Below are positions 1 through 10,489 of a DNA stretch of 64,000 nucleotides, one piece after another. The position numbers were made by a program, and so were the translations under genes. The stretch lies in assembly GCF_017876575.1 (NCBI RefSeq), contig NZ_JAGIOE010000001.1, positions 4,382,443-4,446,442 of the forward strand, in the 5' to 3' direction. Under the pieces are notes generated by a model that had not been told where the DNA came from, did not search any database, and saw only the letters and a program-made list of their open reading frames with translations. How positions within the stretch are numbered: the stretch's first letter is position 1; each line of letters starts with the position of its first letter. The DNA comes from Paeniglutamicibacter psychrophenolicus. GTDB lineage: Bacteria; Actinomycetota; Actinomycetes; Actinomycetales; Micrococcaceae.

Positions 1-803
1 GTGAGCACCGAGATGGTGGCCATGACCACGGCGATGACGATCAGTGCGATCTGCACCGAGGTGCCCTCGGGGATGCCGAACATGAAGTTCAGCCCGAAGT
101 TCAGTTGGGCCACGCCGATGCCCAGCGAGGTGGCGATGCCGAAGATGGTGCCCAGCACCGCGGCGATGTCCACGCCGTGGCCCAGCGGGCCGTGGATGCG
201 CTTGCCCAGGATCGGGTAGAGCGCCGAGCGGATCGACAGCGGCAGGTTGTGGCGGTAGGCGAAGTAGCCCAGGGCCAGGCCGATCAGGGCGTAGAGCCCC
301 CAGCCGAGGATGCCGTAGTGGAAAAGTGTCCAGGCCAGCGCCTGGCGGGCGGCTTCGACGGTGGAACCGTCCCCGGTGGGCGGGGCCAGGAACTGGGCGA
401 CGGGTTCGGAGACCGAGAAGAACATCAAATCGATGCCGATCCCGGCGGCGAACAGCATGGCCGTCCAGGTGAAGAGGTTGAACGTGGGGCGGGAGTGGTC
501 CGGGCCCAGCCGGGTCTTGCCGACCTTGGAGACCGCGATGGAGATGACGAATACCAGGACCATCACCACGACCAGCGAGTACCACCAGCCGAAGGTCGCC
601 CCGACCCAGCCGACCACTGCGGTGATCACGGCGTGGGCGCCGGCCTGGTCGATCATGGCCCAGAGGGTGAAGGCCAGGATCGTGGCGGCGGAGCCGAAGA
701 ACACGACCTTGTTGATGCGGTTGGGCCCCGCGTCGGGCGGGATTGCACTTTCCGTGTTGTTTATGGGTATAGCCGGGTCATCTGAATACTTGACGGCACT
801 CAT
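1..803 (-). CDS. BCCT family betaine/choline transporter (C-terminus outside window)
   Basis: Sodium- or proton-coupled uptake of betaine, choline or carnitine across the inner membrane, a usual osmoprotection function. The visible 267 residues start at an ATG (801-803, minus) and run off the left edge. They show several hydrophobic segments and BCCT-typical stretches such as GIGIDLMFFSVSEP, a WTLFHYG-like motif and RSALYPILGKRIHGPLGH followed by GTIFGIATSLG. The GIGIDLMFFSVSEP form is more like BetT/choline-type members than BetP. It stands alone; the neighbour on the right is also on the minus strand, 249 bases away. The substrate cannot be decided from this part. Confidence 0.9.
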   Translation of the reverse strand, partial: MSAVKYSDDPAIPINNTESAIPPDAGPNRINKVVFFGSAATILAFTLWAMIDQAGAHAVITAVVGWVGATFGWWYSLVVVMVLVFVISIAVSKVGKTRLGPDHSRPTFNLFTWTAMLFAAGIGIDLMFFSVSEPVAQFLAPPTGDGSTVEAARQALAWTLFHYGILGWGLYALIGLALGYFAYRHNLPLSIRSALYPILGKRIHGPLGHGVDIAAVLGTIFGIATSLGIGVAQLNFGLNFMFGIPEGTSVQIALIVIAVVMATISVL

Positions 804-1052
804 GTTTCGAGAGCCTAGCAATGACTTGTGCGCGTGCAGCCGCCCGGGCGCGTCTATCACACGCCCCGGGGTGAGATTCCCCACACGTTCGGCGGCTGGT
901 TCGGCGGCGGTTTGGTTCCGGCATTCCGCGGCTTTCCGGGCACAAAAAATGCCCCGCCGGAAGCAGCCGGGAACCGCTTGTCTTGTGCGTTCGGTTCCGG
1001 GCGTGTCCCCGGGGGCGGGGCATCGATGTCCCGGTGGCTGCCGGGGCAAGAA

Positions 1053-2165
1053 CTACAGGACGTCCATGACGCCTTCCTCCTTGAGCTTTTCCACGGTGGC
1101 CTTCACAGACTGCGCGTGCTCCTTGGTGGTGACCAGCAGCGCGTCGGGGGTGTCGACGACAACCACGTCGTGGATTCCTATCAGGGCGATAACGCGCTTG
1201 GAGTCGGTGACCACCACACCGGTGGCGTTGTCCGAGTACACGCGGGGGTTGCCGCCCACCACGGTGACGCCGGTCTTTTCGCTGGCGGGGTTCAGCCGGC
1301 CGATGGCCGCGAAGTCCCCCACGTCGTCCCAGTTGAAGACGCCGGGGATCACTGCCACGTCGCCGGCCGCCGCGGCCGGCTCGGCCACGGCGTAGTCGAT
1401 GGCGGTCTTGGGCAGGGTCGGCCAGATGCGGTTGATGGTTTCCACCCGGTCCCCGGTTTCCCAGGCCTGGGCGATTTCCATCAGGCCCGCGTAGAGCACC
1501 GGTTCGCTGCGCTGCAGGTGCTTGAGCATCAGGGCCACCGGGGCGACGAACATGCCGGCGTTCCAGAGGTAGCCGCCGTCGGCCAGGTAGCGGCGGGCCG
1601 TGTCCTCGTTCGGCTTCTCGACGAACTCGACGACGTCGCGGGCCGTGGGTGCGCCGGAGACCTGGAGCTTTTCCCCGGCCCGGATATAGCCGAAGCCCGT
1701 GGATGGCGTGGTGGGGCGGATGCCGATGGTGACGATCTTGCCGGTGGCAGCCGTGTATATGGCCTCGCGGACCGATTCCTGGAAGACCTCGACCGGGACA
1801 ATGACCTGGTCGGCGGCGAAGGAACCCATGATGGTCTCGGGATTGCGCAAGTAGAGGATGGCGGCGGCCAGGCCGATGGCGGCCGCCGAATCCTTGGGGT
1901 CCGGTTCCAGAACCAGGTTCAGGTCGCTGATTTCCGGCAGTTGGGCCAGCACCGCAGTGCGGTGGGCGCGCCCGGTGACCACCATGATGTTGTCACCGGC
2001 CAGCGGGATGAGCCGTTCGTAGGTGGCGCGAATCAGGGTCGATCCGGAGCCGGTCAGGTCGTGGAGGAATTTCGGGGCCGCGGCGCGCGAGAGCGGCCAG
2101 AGCCGGGTGCCGACACCACCTGCGGGGATGACCCCGTGGAATCGTGCCATGAGTTCAGCGTTCAT
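1053..2165 (-). CDS. manC: Mannose-1-phosphate guanylyltransferase (GDP-mannose pyrophosphorylase)
   Basis: Makes GDP-mannose from mannose 1-phosphate and GTP for cell-wall glycans and glycolipids. The N-terminus carries the nucleotidyltransferase signature GVIPAGGVGTRLWPLSR at about residues 11-27 with the following lysine (APKF, about K32), and an FVEKP motif lies mid-protein. The reading frame is open to 2300, but the extra upstream residues are not family-like, so the ATG giving MNAELMARF (2163-2165) was chosen; MARF three codons further on is an alternative. No clear ribosome site precedes it, but TAGCCT lies about eight bases upstream, which would fit leaderless transcription. About 370 residues, which is the short actinobacterial form without the isomerase domain. 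Confidence 0.92.
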   Translation of the reverse strand: MNAELMARFHGVIPAGGVGTRLWPLSRAAAPKFLHDLTGSGSTLIRATYERLIPLAGDNIMVVTGRAHRTAVLAQLPEISDLNLVLEPDPKDSAAAIGLAAAILYLRNPETIMGSFAADQVIVPVEVFQESVREAIYTAATGKIVTIGIRPTTPSTGFGYIRAGEKLQVSGAPTARDVVEFVEKPNEDTARRYLADGGYLWNAGMFVAPVALMLKHLQRSEPVLYAGLMEIAQAWETGDRVETINRIWPTLPKTAIDYAVAEPAAAAGDVAVIPGVFNWDDVGDFAAIGRLNPASEKTGVTVVGGNPRVYSDNATGVVVTDSKRVIALIGIHDVVVVDTPDALLVTTKEHAQSVKATVEKLKEEGVMDVL

Positions 2166-2432
2166 CCGACTAAGGCTAGTTGATGAAGCTGGTGATTGCC
2201 GCGTTCCGAACAAATGGAATAGGTCACTGGAATCTATTGTATTTCGGAAATAGTACCGGCATTCGGGCATTCTAACCTTTCCCCCGGTGACCCTACTCAC
2301 AGGTCAAGGCGAAACAATGGGCACCCTCGTCCAACGTGGTCTAAGATCGGGCAAAGGAACGCTCGCACTAAGGCGTCAATTTATTGTGTGGAAGATACAC
2401 ATGCGCCCTTGTGAGTCATGGAGGTTAATTCA
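2166..2432. promoter_or_regulatory. Divergent intergenic region between manC and sdhC
   Basis: This 267-base AT-richer gap must hold the promoters for manC (minus) and the sdh operon (plus). No operator could be recognised with confidence. The sdhC ribosome site GGAGG lies at 2420-2424. Confidence 0.4.
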
Positions 2433-2813
2433 GTGTCGAAGGCTTCGTCAGGCACCCTCTACCGCGGCCATGAAGGCATGTGGTCTTGGGTAGGGCATCG
2501 CGTAACAGGTGTCGTTATTTTCTTATTCCTTTTGGTCCACGTGCTCGACACGTCGCTGGTCCGGGTTTCCCCCGGCGCCTATGACGCGGTCATGTCCACC
2601 TACAAGAACCCGCTGATGGCACTGGGCGAAACCGCTCTGGTCGCCGCCATCGTCTTCCACGCGTTCAATGGCCTGCGCCTGATCCTGGTGGACTTCTGGA
2701 AGTCGGGAACCAAGTACCACCGCCAGATGCTCTGGGGCGTTTTGGCACTGTGGGTAATCACCATGGTGGCATTCTCGATTCGCCACCTGTCTATCGCCTT
2801 TGGAGGTCACTAA
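2433..2813 (+). CDS. sdhC: Succinate dehydrogenase cytochrome b556 subunit
   Basis: Membrane anchor and haem-binding subunit of complex II. The 126-residue protein has three hydrophobic segments and the family motif HEGMWSWVGHRVTG followed by a conserved histidine in LLVHVLD. The frame opens at 2418 (ATG), but the GTG at 2433 sits eight bases after a strong GGAGG and gives the usual short N-terminus, so it was chosen. It is the first gene of sdhCDAB; sdhD begins three bases after its stop. Confidence 0.93.
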   Translation: MSKASSGTLYRGHEGMWSWVGHRVTGVVIFLFLLVHVLDTSLVRVSPGAYDAVMSTYKNPLMALGETALVAAIVFHAFNGLRLILVDFWKSGTKYHRQMLWGVLALWVITMVAFSIRHLSIAFGGH

Positions 2814-2816
2814 CCC

Positions 2817-3263
2817 ATGTCGGCAGATATTGCTGCACCCCGCAGCCAACGGCTCGACCCGAAGTATGTCCGCGCGCGCAAGTCCCGCGGCAGCTTCGAA
2901 ATGATCGCATGGCTCTTCATGCGCCTGTCCGGCGTCGCGCTGATCGTGCTGATCTTCGGGCACCTCTTCGCCAACCTGATGCTCGGCGAAGGAATCTCCG
3001 GCATCAACTTCGGCTTCGTCGCCGGCAAGTGGGCCGACCCGGTCTGGATGTTCTGGGATCTTGCAATGCTCTGGCTTGCCATGCTCCACGGCACCAACGG
3101 CGTACGCACCATCATCAATGACTACGCCGAGAAGCCGGCCACCCGCGTGTGGCTCAAGGGCATCCTCTACGTCGCGACAATCGTCATTGTCATCCTGGGC
3201 ACCCTGGTGATCTTCACCTTCGATCCGTGCATCCCCGGCAGCACCCTTTCGGTCTGCCAGTAA
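2817..3263 (+). CDS. sdhD: Succinate dehydrogenase membrane anchor subunit
   Basis: Second membrane subunit of complex II, 148 residues with three predicted membrane helices. The N-terminal part (MIAWLFMRLSGVALIVLIFGH) and the later LWLAMLHGTNGVRTIINDY segment, with its histidine, match actinobacterial SdhD. It starts immediately after sdhC, so the two are surely co-translated. A 53-base gap separates it from sdhA. Confidence 0.93.
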   Translation: MSADIAAPRSQRLDPKYVRARKSRGSFEMIAWLFMRLSGVALIVLIFGHLFANLMLGEGISGINFGFVAGKWADPVWMFWDLAMLWLAMLHGTNGVRTIINDYAEKPATRVWLKGILYVATIVIVILGTLVIFTFDPCIPGSTLSVCQ

Positions 3264-3316
3264 TCTTCGGTTCCCGTTCGCCGAAGTAGAGAATTCAAGA
3301 AAAGAGAGCATCAGGT

Positions 3317-5104
3317 ATGCAGGTACACAAGTACGACGTCGTGATCGTCGGAGCTGGCGGCGCAGGCATGCGCGCGGCCATCGAATCCGGCCAGCGCGCA
3401 CGTACGGCCGTTCTCACCAAGCTTTACCCGACCCGTTCGCACACCGGTGCGGCGCAGGGTGGCATGTGTGCAGCACTGGCCAACGTAGAAGAAGACAACT
3501 GGGAATGGCACACCTTCGACACCATCAAGGGCGGCGACTACCTGGTTGACCAGGACGCAGCGGAGATCATGGCGAAGGAAGCCATTGACGCCGTGCTCGA
3601 CCTGGAAAAGATGGGCCTGCCCTTCAACCGCACCCCCGAGGGCAAGATCGACCAGCGTCGCTTCGGCGGCCACACCCGCGACCACGGCAAGGCCGCCGTG
3701 CGCCGCGCCTGCTACGCAGCGGACCGCACCGGCCACATGATCCTGCAGACGCTGTACCAAAACTGCGTCAAGCACAACGTTGAGTTCTACAACGAGTACT
3801 ACGTCCTTGACCTGCTGATGGTTGAAGAGGATGCCTTCCGCGAGGACGGCACCGCCTACAAGCAGAAGCGCGTTGCGGGCGTGGTCTCCTACGACCTGGC
3901 CACCGGCGAACTGCACGTCTTCCAGGCCAAGTCCGTGATCTTCGCATCCGGCGGCGCCGGCAAGGTCTTCAAGACAACCTCCAACGCCCACACCCTCACC
4001 GGTGACGGCATGGGCATTGCCTTCCGCAACGGCATCCCGCTGGAGGACATGGAGTTCTTCCAGTTCCACCCGACCGGCCTGGCCGGCCTGGGCATCCTAC
4101 TCACCGAGGGTGCACGTGGCGAAGGCGCCATCTTGCGCAACTCGGACGGCGAACGCTTCATGGAGCGCTACGCCCCGACCATCAAGGACCTCGCCCCGCG
4201 TGACATCGTTGCCCGCGCCATGGCCAACGAGGTTCGCGAAGGACGCGGTTGCGGCCCGGACAAGGACTACGTCCTGCTGGACCTGACCCACTTGGAGCCG
4301 GCCCACATCGAGGCCAAGCTCCCGGACATCACCGAATTCGCCCGCACCTACCTGGGTGTCGAGCCGTTCACCGATCCGGTCCCGGTCTACCCGACGGCGC
4401 ACTACGCCATGGGCGGCATCCCGACCAACGTCCAGACCGAGGTCCTGCAGGACAACGACACGATCATCCCGGGCCTGTTCGCAGCCGGCGAGGTCGCCTG
4501 TGTCTCCGTCCACGGTTCCAACCGCCTGGGCACCAACTCGCTGCTGGACATCAACGTGTTCGGCAAGCGCGCCGGCATCTCGGCAGCCAAGTACGCACTG
4601 GGCGCCGAATTCGTGGACCTTCCGGAAGACCCGGAGAAGTTCACCACCACGCAGATCGAATCCATGCTCTCCTCCACCGGAACCGAGCGCGTGGCACCGA
4701 TCCGCAAGCAGCTGCAGGACACCATGGACGCCAACGTCCAGGTGTTCCGCGACGAGAAGTCCCTCACCGAGGCCCTGAAGGTCATCGAGGAACTGCGCGA
4801 GCGCTACAAGAGCGTTTCGGTCCAGGACAAGGGCAAGCGCTTCAACCTTGACCTGCTCGAAGCCATTGAACTTGGCTTCCTGTTGGACATGGCAGAGGTC
4901 ATGACGACCGCCGCCATGCACCGCAAGGAATCCCGCGGCGGCCACTACCGCGAGGACTACCCGGATCGCGACGACGAGAACTTCATGAAGCACTCGATGT
5001 CCTACAAGGACGATTCGGCCACCACCGAGGGCATTTCCGGCATCCGCATGGAAACCAAGCCCGTTGTCTTTACCCGTTACCAGCCGATGGAGCGTAAGTA
5101 CTAA
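3317..5104 (+). CDS. sdhA: Succinate dehydrogenase flavoprotein subunit
   Basis: Oxidises succinate to fumarate using covalently bound FAD in the TCA cycle and respiratory chain. The 595-residue protein has the dinucleotide-binding motif VIVGAGGAGM at residues 9-18, the covalent-FAD motif RSHTGAAQGG with His at about residue 42, a substrate-site HPTG segment (QFHPTG), and the active-site region APRDIVARAM. The C-terminal RGGHYREDYPDRDD is typical. The stop overlaps the start of sdhB by one base (TAATG), showing translational coupling. Confidence 0.97.
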   Translation: MQVHKYDVVIVGAGGAGMRAAIESGQRARTAVLTKLYPTRSHTGAAQGGMCAALANVEEDNWEWHTFDTIKGGDYLVDQDAAEIMAKEAIDAVLDLEKMGLPFNRTPEGKIDQRRFGGHTRDHGKAAVRRACYAADRTGHMILQTLYQNCVKHNVEFYNEYYVLDLLMVEEDAFREDGTAYKQKRVAGVVSYDLATGELHVFQAKSVIFASGGAGKVFKTTSNAHTLTGDGMGIAFRNGIPLEDMEFFQFHPTGLAGLGILLTEGARGEGAILRNSDGERFMERYAPTIKDLAPRDIVARAMANEVREGRGCGPDKDYVLLDLTHLEPAHIEAKLPDITEFARTYLGVEPFTDPVPVYPTAHYAMGGIPTNVQTEVLQDNDTIIPGLFAAGEVACVSVHGSNRLGTNSLLDINVFGKRAGISAAKYALGAEFVDLPEDPEKFTTTQIESMLSSTGTERVAPIRKQLQDTMDANVQVFRDEKSLTEALKVIEELRERYKSVSVQDKGKRFNLDLLEAIELGFLLDMAEVMTTAAMHRKESRGGHYREDYPDRDDENFMKHSMSYKDDSATTEGISGIRMETKPVVFTRYQPMERKY

Positions 5105-5889
5105 TGAGCACGGAAGAACTTCCGGAACCAGCATCGAAGATCGAGCTGAAGCCCGGTGTTGGCGGCGGCGGAGAAATCCCGCAGTTCAACATCACCTTGC
5201 GTGTTCGCCGGTACCTGCCGGAGACCACCGCAGACGCGTACTGGGAAGACTTTGAGCTGACCATGTACGGCACCGACCGCGTGCTGGATGCCCTGCACAA
5301 GGTCAAGTGGGACATCGACGGATCGCTCTCGTTCCGCCGCTCCTGCGCCCACGGCATTTGCGGCTCCGATGCCATGCGCATCAACGGCCGCAACCGCCTG
5401 GCCTGCAAGACCCTGCTCAAGGACCTGGACCACTCCAAGCCGATCACCGTTGAAGCCATCAAGGGCCTGCCCCTTGAAAAGGACCTCATCGTCGACATGG
5501 AGCCGTTCTTCCAGTCCTACCGCGAGATCATGCCGTTCCTGATCAACAAGGGCCACGAGCCTTCGGCGGAGCGTTACCAGTCCGCCGAGGAGCACGCCAA
5601 GTTCGAGGACACCACCAAGTGCATCCTTTGCGCCGCGTGCACCTCGTCCTGCCCGGTGTTCTGGACCGATGGCCAGTACTTCGGCCCGGCGGCAATCGTC
5701 AACGCACACCGCTTCATCTTCGATTCGCGCGACGATGCAGGGGACATGCGCCTCGAGGTCTTGAACGACAAGGAAGGCGTGTGGCGCTGCCGCACCACCT
5801 TCAACTGCACCGAAGCATGCCCGCGTGGCATCCAGGTGACCAAGGCCATCGCCGAGGTCAAGCAGGCCATCCTGGCCCGCTCCATCTAG
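5104..5889 (+). CDS. sdhB: Succinate dehydrogenase iron-sulfur subunit
   Basis: Electron-transfer subunit of complex II, linking SdhA to the quinone site. All three cluster-binding regions are present: the [2Fe-2S] set CAHGICGSD with a later Cys in RLACKTLL, and the ferredoxin-like sets CILCAACTSSCP and CRTTFNCTEACPRG for the [4Fe-4S] and [3Fe-4S] clusters. At 261 residues it is of normal length. It is the last gene of the operon, and a strong hairpin follows at 5911-5941. Confidence 0.97.
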   Translation: MSTEELPEPASKIELKPGVGGGGEIPQFNITLRVRRYLPETTADAYWEDFELTMYGTDRVLDALHKVKWDIDGSLSFRRSCAHGICGSDAMRINGRNRLACKTLLKDLDHSKPITVEAIKGLPLEKDLIVDMEPFFQSYREIMPFLINKGHEPSAERYQSAEEHAKFEDTTKCILCAACTSSCPVFWTDGQYFGPAAIVNAHRFIFDSRDDAGDMRLEVLNDKEGVWRCRTTFNCTEACPRGIQVTKAIAEVKQAILARSI

Positions 5890-5910
5890 TTTCACGCTAG
5901 AGCCAGTTGT

Positions 5911-5941
5911 GGTCCGGTTTCCCCTCGCGGGAAGCCGGACC
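5911..5941 (+). terminator. Terminator of the sdhCDAB operon
   Basis: Two 13-base arms (5911-5923 and 5929-5941) pair with a single G-T mismatch around a 5-base loop, 21 bases after the sdhB stop. Only a short T run follows (ctttaa), which is common in high-GC actinobacteria. Confidence 0.75.
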
Positions 5942-6133
5942 GCAGTGCTTTAAGGGCATTTTGGCGGCTTCGCGGCATCCGGTGCCCCGCTTCCCCGGAA
6001 GGCTTGGGAAGGTGCCAAGGAACGAAGAGACACGAGAAGGGCATGCTTCGAGGCTTCGGGGAAGTCGTCCGGGAGATCCGCGCGGAGCGCAGGGAACGCG
6101 AACGCCTCCACCCAAGCGTTTGATGACCGCGCG

Positions 6134-7288
6134 TTAGGCGGTTCTGGCCAGCCTCCGCTGGATGTCTGCCGAGCGCACCGCAACGATGGACGCCGACAGC
6201 AGGTACACGTTGCTGAGCAGGTTGAACCAGACAAACAACCCCAGGATCACCGCGAAGGGCGCCAGCAGCGCGTTGTTGGTCAGCGAGGCCAGCAGCATCG
6301 CCGAGAGGAAGCGCAGGATTGTGGCCCCGCCTCCTGCCAGCAGCACGCCGGCCCGCAATCCCCCGTCAATGACCTTGGCCCGCGAGGCCACACGCAGCAG
6401 CACCCAGGCCGTGGCGCAGTCCAGGGCGAACATGGCCACGACAAACCCCACCCGGGTCAACGCACTGGTCCACCAGCCATTGAGGTTCAGCACCCCGGTC
6501 ACGGTCTCGATCATGGAGGAAGAGGCAATGGCCAGGGCGCTGGAGGCGACCAGGGCAATGGCCAGCACCACCAGCAGCAGGGCGTCGCGCAGCTTGGAGA
6601 GCACCGGGTTGGACCGGTCCCGCTTCAGGCCCAGGATCGTGCGAATGCCCTCGCGCAGCCCGGCCAGCCACCCCAGGGAGGTGAAGACCAGGGCGACCAG
6701 GGAGATGGCCAGGGTCAGCCCGTAGCTGTGGAAGCCCAGGAGCTGGTCGGGCGTGGCCAGTCCCCCGTGCCCGGTGTCGATGAGCCCCGGGGTGGTGGCG
6801 GCGACCATGTCGATCACCCCGTCGCGCAGCACCGGGTTGTCGGAGGCAAACAGGCTCAGCAGGGTGAAGCCGGCCACGAGCATCGCGGCAATGGAAAAGA
6901 ACATCCGGTAGGCGCCGCCGGCGGCCAGCAGCGGGCCGCGGCGCCGCACATACAGGTTCCACACCCGCATGGGGTAAAGGCAGTAGAACATGGCGGTGAG
7001 CAGGATGCAGAAGGACTTGAACCGCAGCCAGGGCGTGCCGGTGGCACGCGCCACGTAGAGTTCCTGGGCCTTCAGCCGGATGAAGGCACGCAGTGCCCGC
7101 GGCTCCAGCGGCGAGGGCGGGGCAGTGACGGGTGCGCCGACAAAGCGGCGGGCCACCACTCCGGGCGCGCGGGTTCCGCGTTCCTCGGCCACGGGGTCGT
7201 AGCCGGCGGGGCCGGCGTCGACTGGCTCGACGTCGTCGGTGGCGTCCCAGGCCGGCACGCGACCTATCTCAGTGCGACGGCCCGCCAA
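6134..7288 (-). CDS. YihY/virulence factor BrkB family membrane protein
   Basis: Integral membrane protein of unknown function; members were once annotated as RNase BN, which is wrong for the family. After a hydrophilic N-terminus of roughly 90 residues it has about six hydrophobic segments, including AYRMFFSIAAMLVAG and the C-terminal FAVILGLFVWFNLLSNVYLLSA, which are family-typical. The frame is open to 7429, but that part overlaps the upstream gene. A TTG at 7286-7288 lies seven bases after GAGGAG and overlaps the end of the RNA ligase gene by 20 bases, suggesting translational coupling; a GTG at 7256-7258 is the alternative. Confidence 0.82.
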   Translation of the reverse strand: MAGRRTEIGRVPAWDATDDVEPVDAGPAGYDPVAEERGTRAPGVVARRFVGAPVTAPPSPLEPRALRAFIRLKAQELYVARATGTPWLRFKSFCILLTAMFYCLYPMRVWNLYVRRRGPLLAAGGAYRMFFSIAAMLVAGFTLLSLFASDNPVLRDGVIDMVAATTPGLIDTGHGGLATPDQLLGFHSYGLTLAISLVALVFTSLGWLAGLREGIRTILGLKRDRSNPVLSKLRDALLLVVLAIALVASSALAIASSSMIETVTGVLNLNGWWTSALTRVGFVVAMFALDCATAWVLLRVASRAKVIDGGLRAGVLLAGGGATILRFLSAMLLASLTNNALLAPFAVILGLFVWFNLLSNVYLLSASIVAVRSADIQRRLARTA

Positions 7289-7826
7289 GTCCCAGCTCCT
7301 CGCGCAGCGACCAGGCCCCGGTGTCGTCAAGGCCGAAAAGGCCAATGCTCTGAACCATGAATTCCATGGACTCGCCCTTGAGTTCTTCCTGGGCCAGGTC
7401 CATGGCGGCGTCGTCGACCTCGTGGGCAATGGTCAGGTGCGGGTGGTAGCCATAGGTCAGTTCGTGCAGCAGCGGACCGGCGACCAGCGCATCATGAATT
7501 TGCCCGCAGGCCTCGGCTCCCTCGAGAACGTTGAGGAACACCACCGGGGAGATGGGCCGGAAGGTGCCGGTGCCGCGCAGGCTCACCTTGAATGCCTGGC
7601 ATTGCGCCGCCACCCTGCGCACGTGTTCCACGGCGGTCTTCCAGTTGGTGGTGGAGCCGGAGACCAGGGTGATGTGCGGGGCCACGGCCGCTGCCGTCTC
7701 CCCGCCGTAGCGCCGGCGCCAGTCGCGCAGCGAGGCCTCAAGCGGGGAAGGGATCTCAATGACGACCCCAAGCGCCGTCGCTTGCGCGACGGCACTTCCG
7801 GTCATCTCCCCCGCCTCGGCAGCCAT
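7269..7826 (-). CDS. 2'-5' RNA ligase / cyclic phosphodiesterase family protein
   Basis: A 185-residue 2H-phosphoesterase. The two HxT/S-type motifs that define the fold are visible: PHITLVSG at about residue 50 and HPHLTIAHEV at about residue 128. Family members hydrolyse or join 2'-5' or cyclic phosphate RNA ends; the true substrate here is unknown. The ATG lies two bases after the trpS stop, and the 3' end overlaps the yihY-like gene, so trpS, this gene and yihY form one transcription unit. That pairing with trpS is a common actinobacterial order. Confidence 0.85.
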   Translation of the reverse strand: MAAEAGEMTGSAVAQATALGVVIEIPSPLEASLRDWRRRYGGETAAAVAPHITLVSGSTTNWKTAVEHVRRVAAQCQAFKVSLRGTGTFRPISPVVFLNVLEGAEACGQIHDALVAGPLLHELTYGYHPHLTIAHEVDDAAMDLAQEELKGESMEFMVQSIGLFGLDDTGAWSLREELGLGGPSH

Positions 7827-7828
7827 TG

Positions 7829-9734
<1,906 letters not shown>

Positions 9735-9808
9735 CTTATCGATATTTGTTCAAGGGTTGTCGCCGGCACCGCCGGGGGTGTCGCCCTGCCGCGGGCGCCG
9801 CCGAAAAG

Positions 9809-10333
9809 CTAGTCGATGACCTCGCCGGTCATCGGCTCGCCGCGGCCGGAGGGCTTCATCATGTCGCGGGCGTTGGATGCCGTGATCTCGATGGTTTCCA
9901 GGGCGCGGTCGACCATGCCCTTGGCGTCCTCGCCGGCCTGGACGCGGTACTCGTTCACGACGCCGACCTGCACCTGGATGATCTTGAAGGAGTGGTCGAG
10001 CTTCAAGTCGCGGTTCCGGGTCGCCTCGTCCATGACCACCGGGCCGGCGGAGGGGCTCGGCTGGTGGCGTGCCGCTGCGGCCGCGGTGGCGGCCTTGAGC
10101 TGGCTGGTCATCTTGGCCGCGCCGCGCTTGAGACCGAAGACCAGGAATGCCGAGAGCAGCAACCAACCCAGCGAGATCACCACGACGATCCAGCCAATGA
10201 CATCGTTCTGGTTGGCCGCAAAGACGACTGCCACCAGGAAGATCGTGACCATGACGGCCAACGAGAGGGTCGAGGCATTGATGGTGATTTTTTTGCCCTG
10301 TGCCGGGGCCGAGCTGCTACCAAGGGGTTCCAT
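9809..10333 (-). CDS. Conserved two-TM membrane protein of unknown function
   Basis: I do not recognise a named family. The 174-residue protein has a short N-terminus, two hydrophobic segments (about residues 22-40 and 46-67), an alanine-rich linker, and a soluble C-terminus of about 80 residues. That tail contains VVNEYRVQAGEDAKGMVDRALETIEITASNARDMM, likely helical. The layout suggests a cytoplasmic tail held at the membrane. It is divergent from the large exoprotein at 10490. Confidence 0.65.
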   Translation of the reverse strand: MEPLGSSSAPAQGKKITINASTLSLAVMVTIFLVAVVFAANQNDVIGWIVVVISLGWLLLSAFLVFGLKRGAAKMTSQLKAATAAAAARHQPSPSAGPVVMDEATRNRDLKLDHSFKIIQVQVGVVNEYRVQAGEDAKGMVDRALETIEITASNARDMMKPSGRGEPMTGEVID

Positions 10334-10489
10334 GCTTTTATTCTCTCAAACACGCGGGGGCAGGATCGAATCCGAGTATGAATTACGCTTGTTAGCTTAA
10401 TCGGCCGACTCCTACACTCAAGCCAGATACGTGAGACTGGGGACGTGGTGCGGGAAAACCGCATGCGCATAATTCTTGGGGTAAAGAAG

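Noticed and set aside
1000-1052. Terminator after manC
   Set aside because: GC-rich short inverted repeats are present, but no arrangement gave a convincing stem-loop at the right distance.
2166-2300. N-terminal extension of manC to 2300
   Set aside because: The extra 45 residues lack family likeness, and the ATG at 2163-2165 gives the usual start before GVIPAGG.
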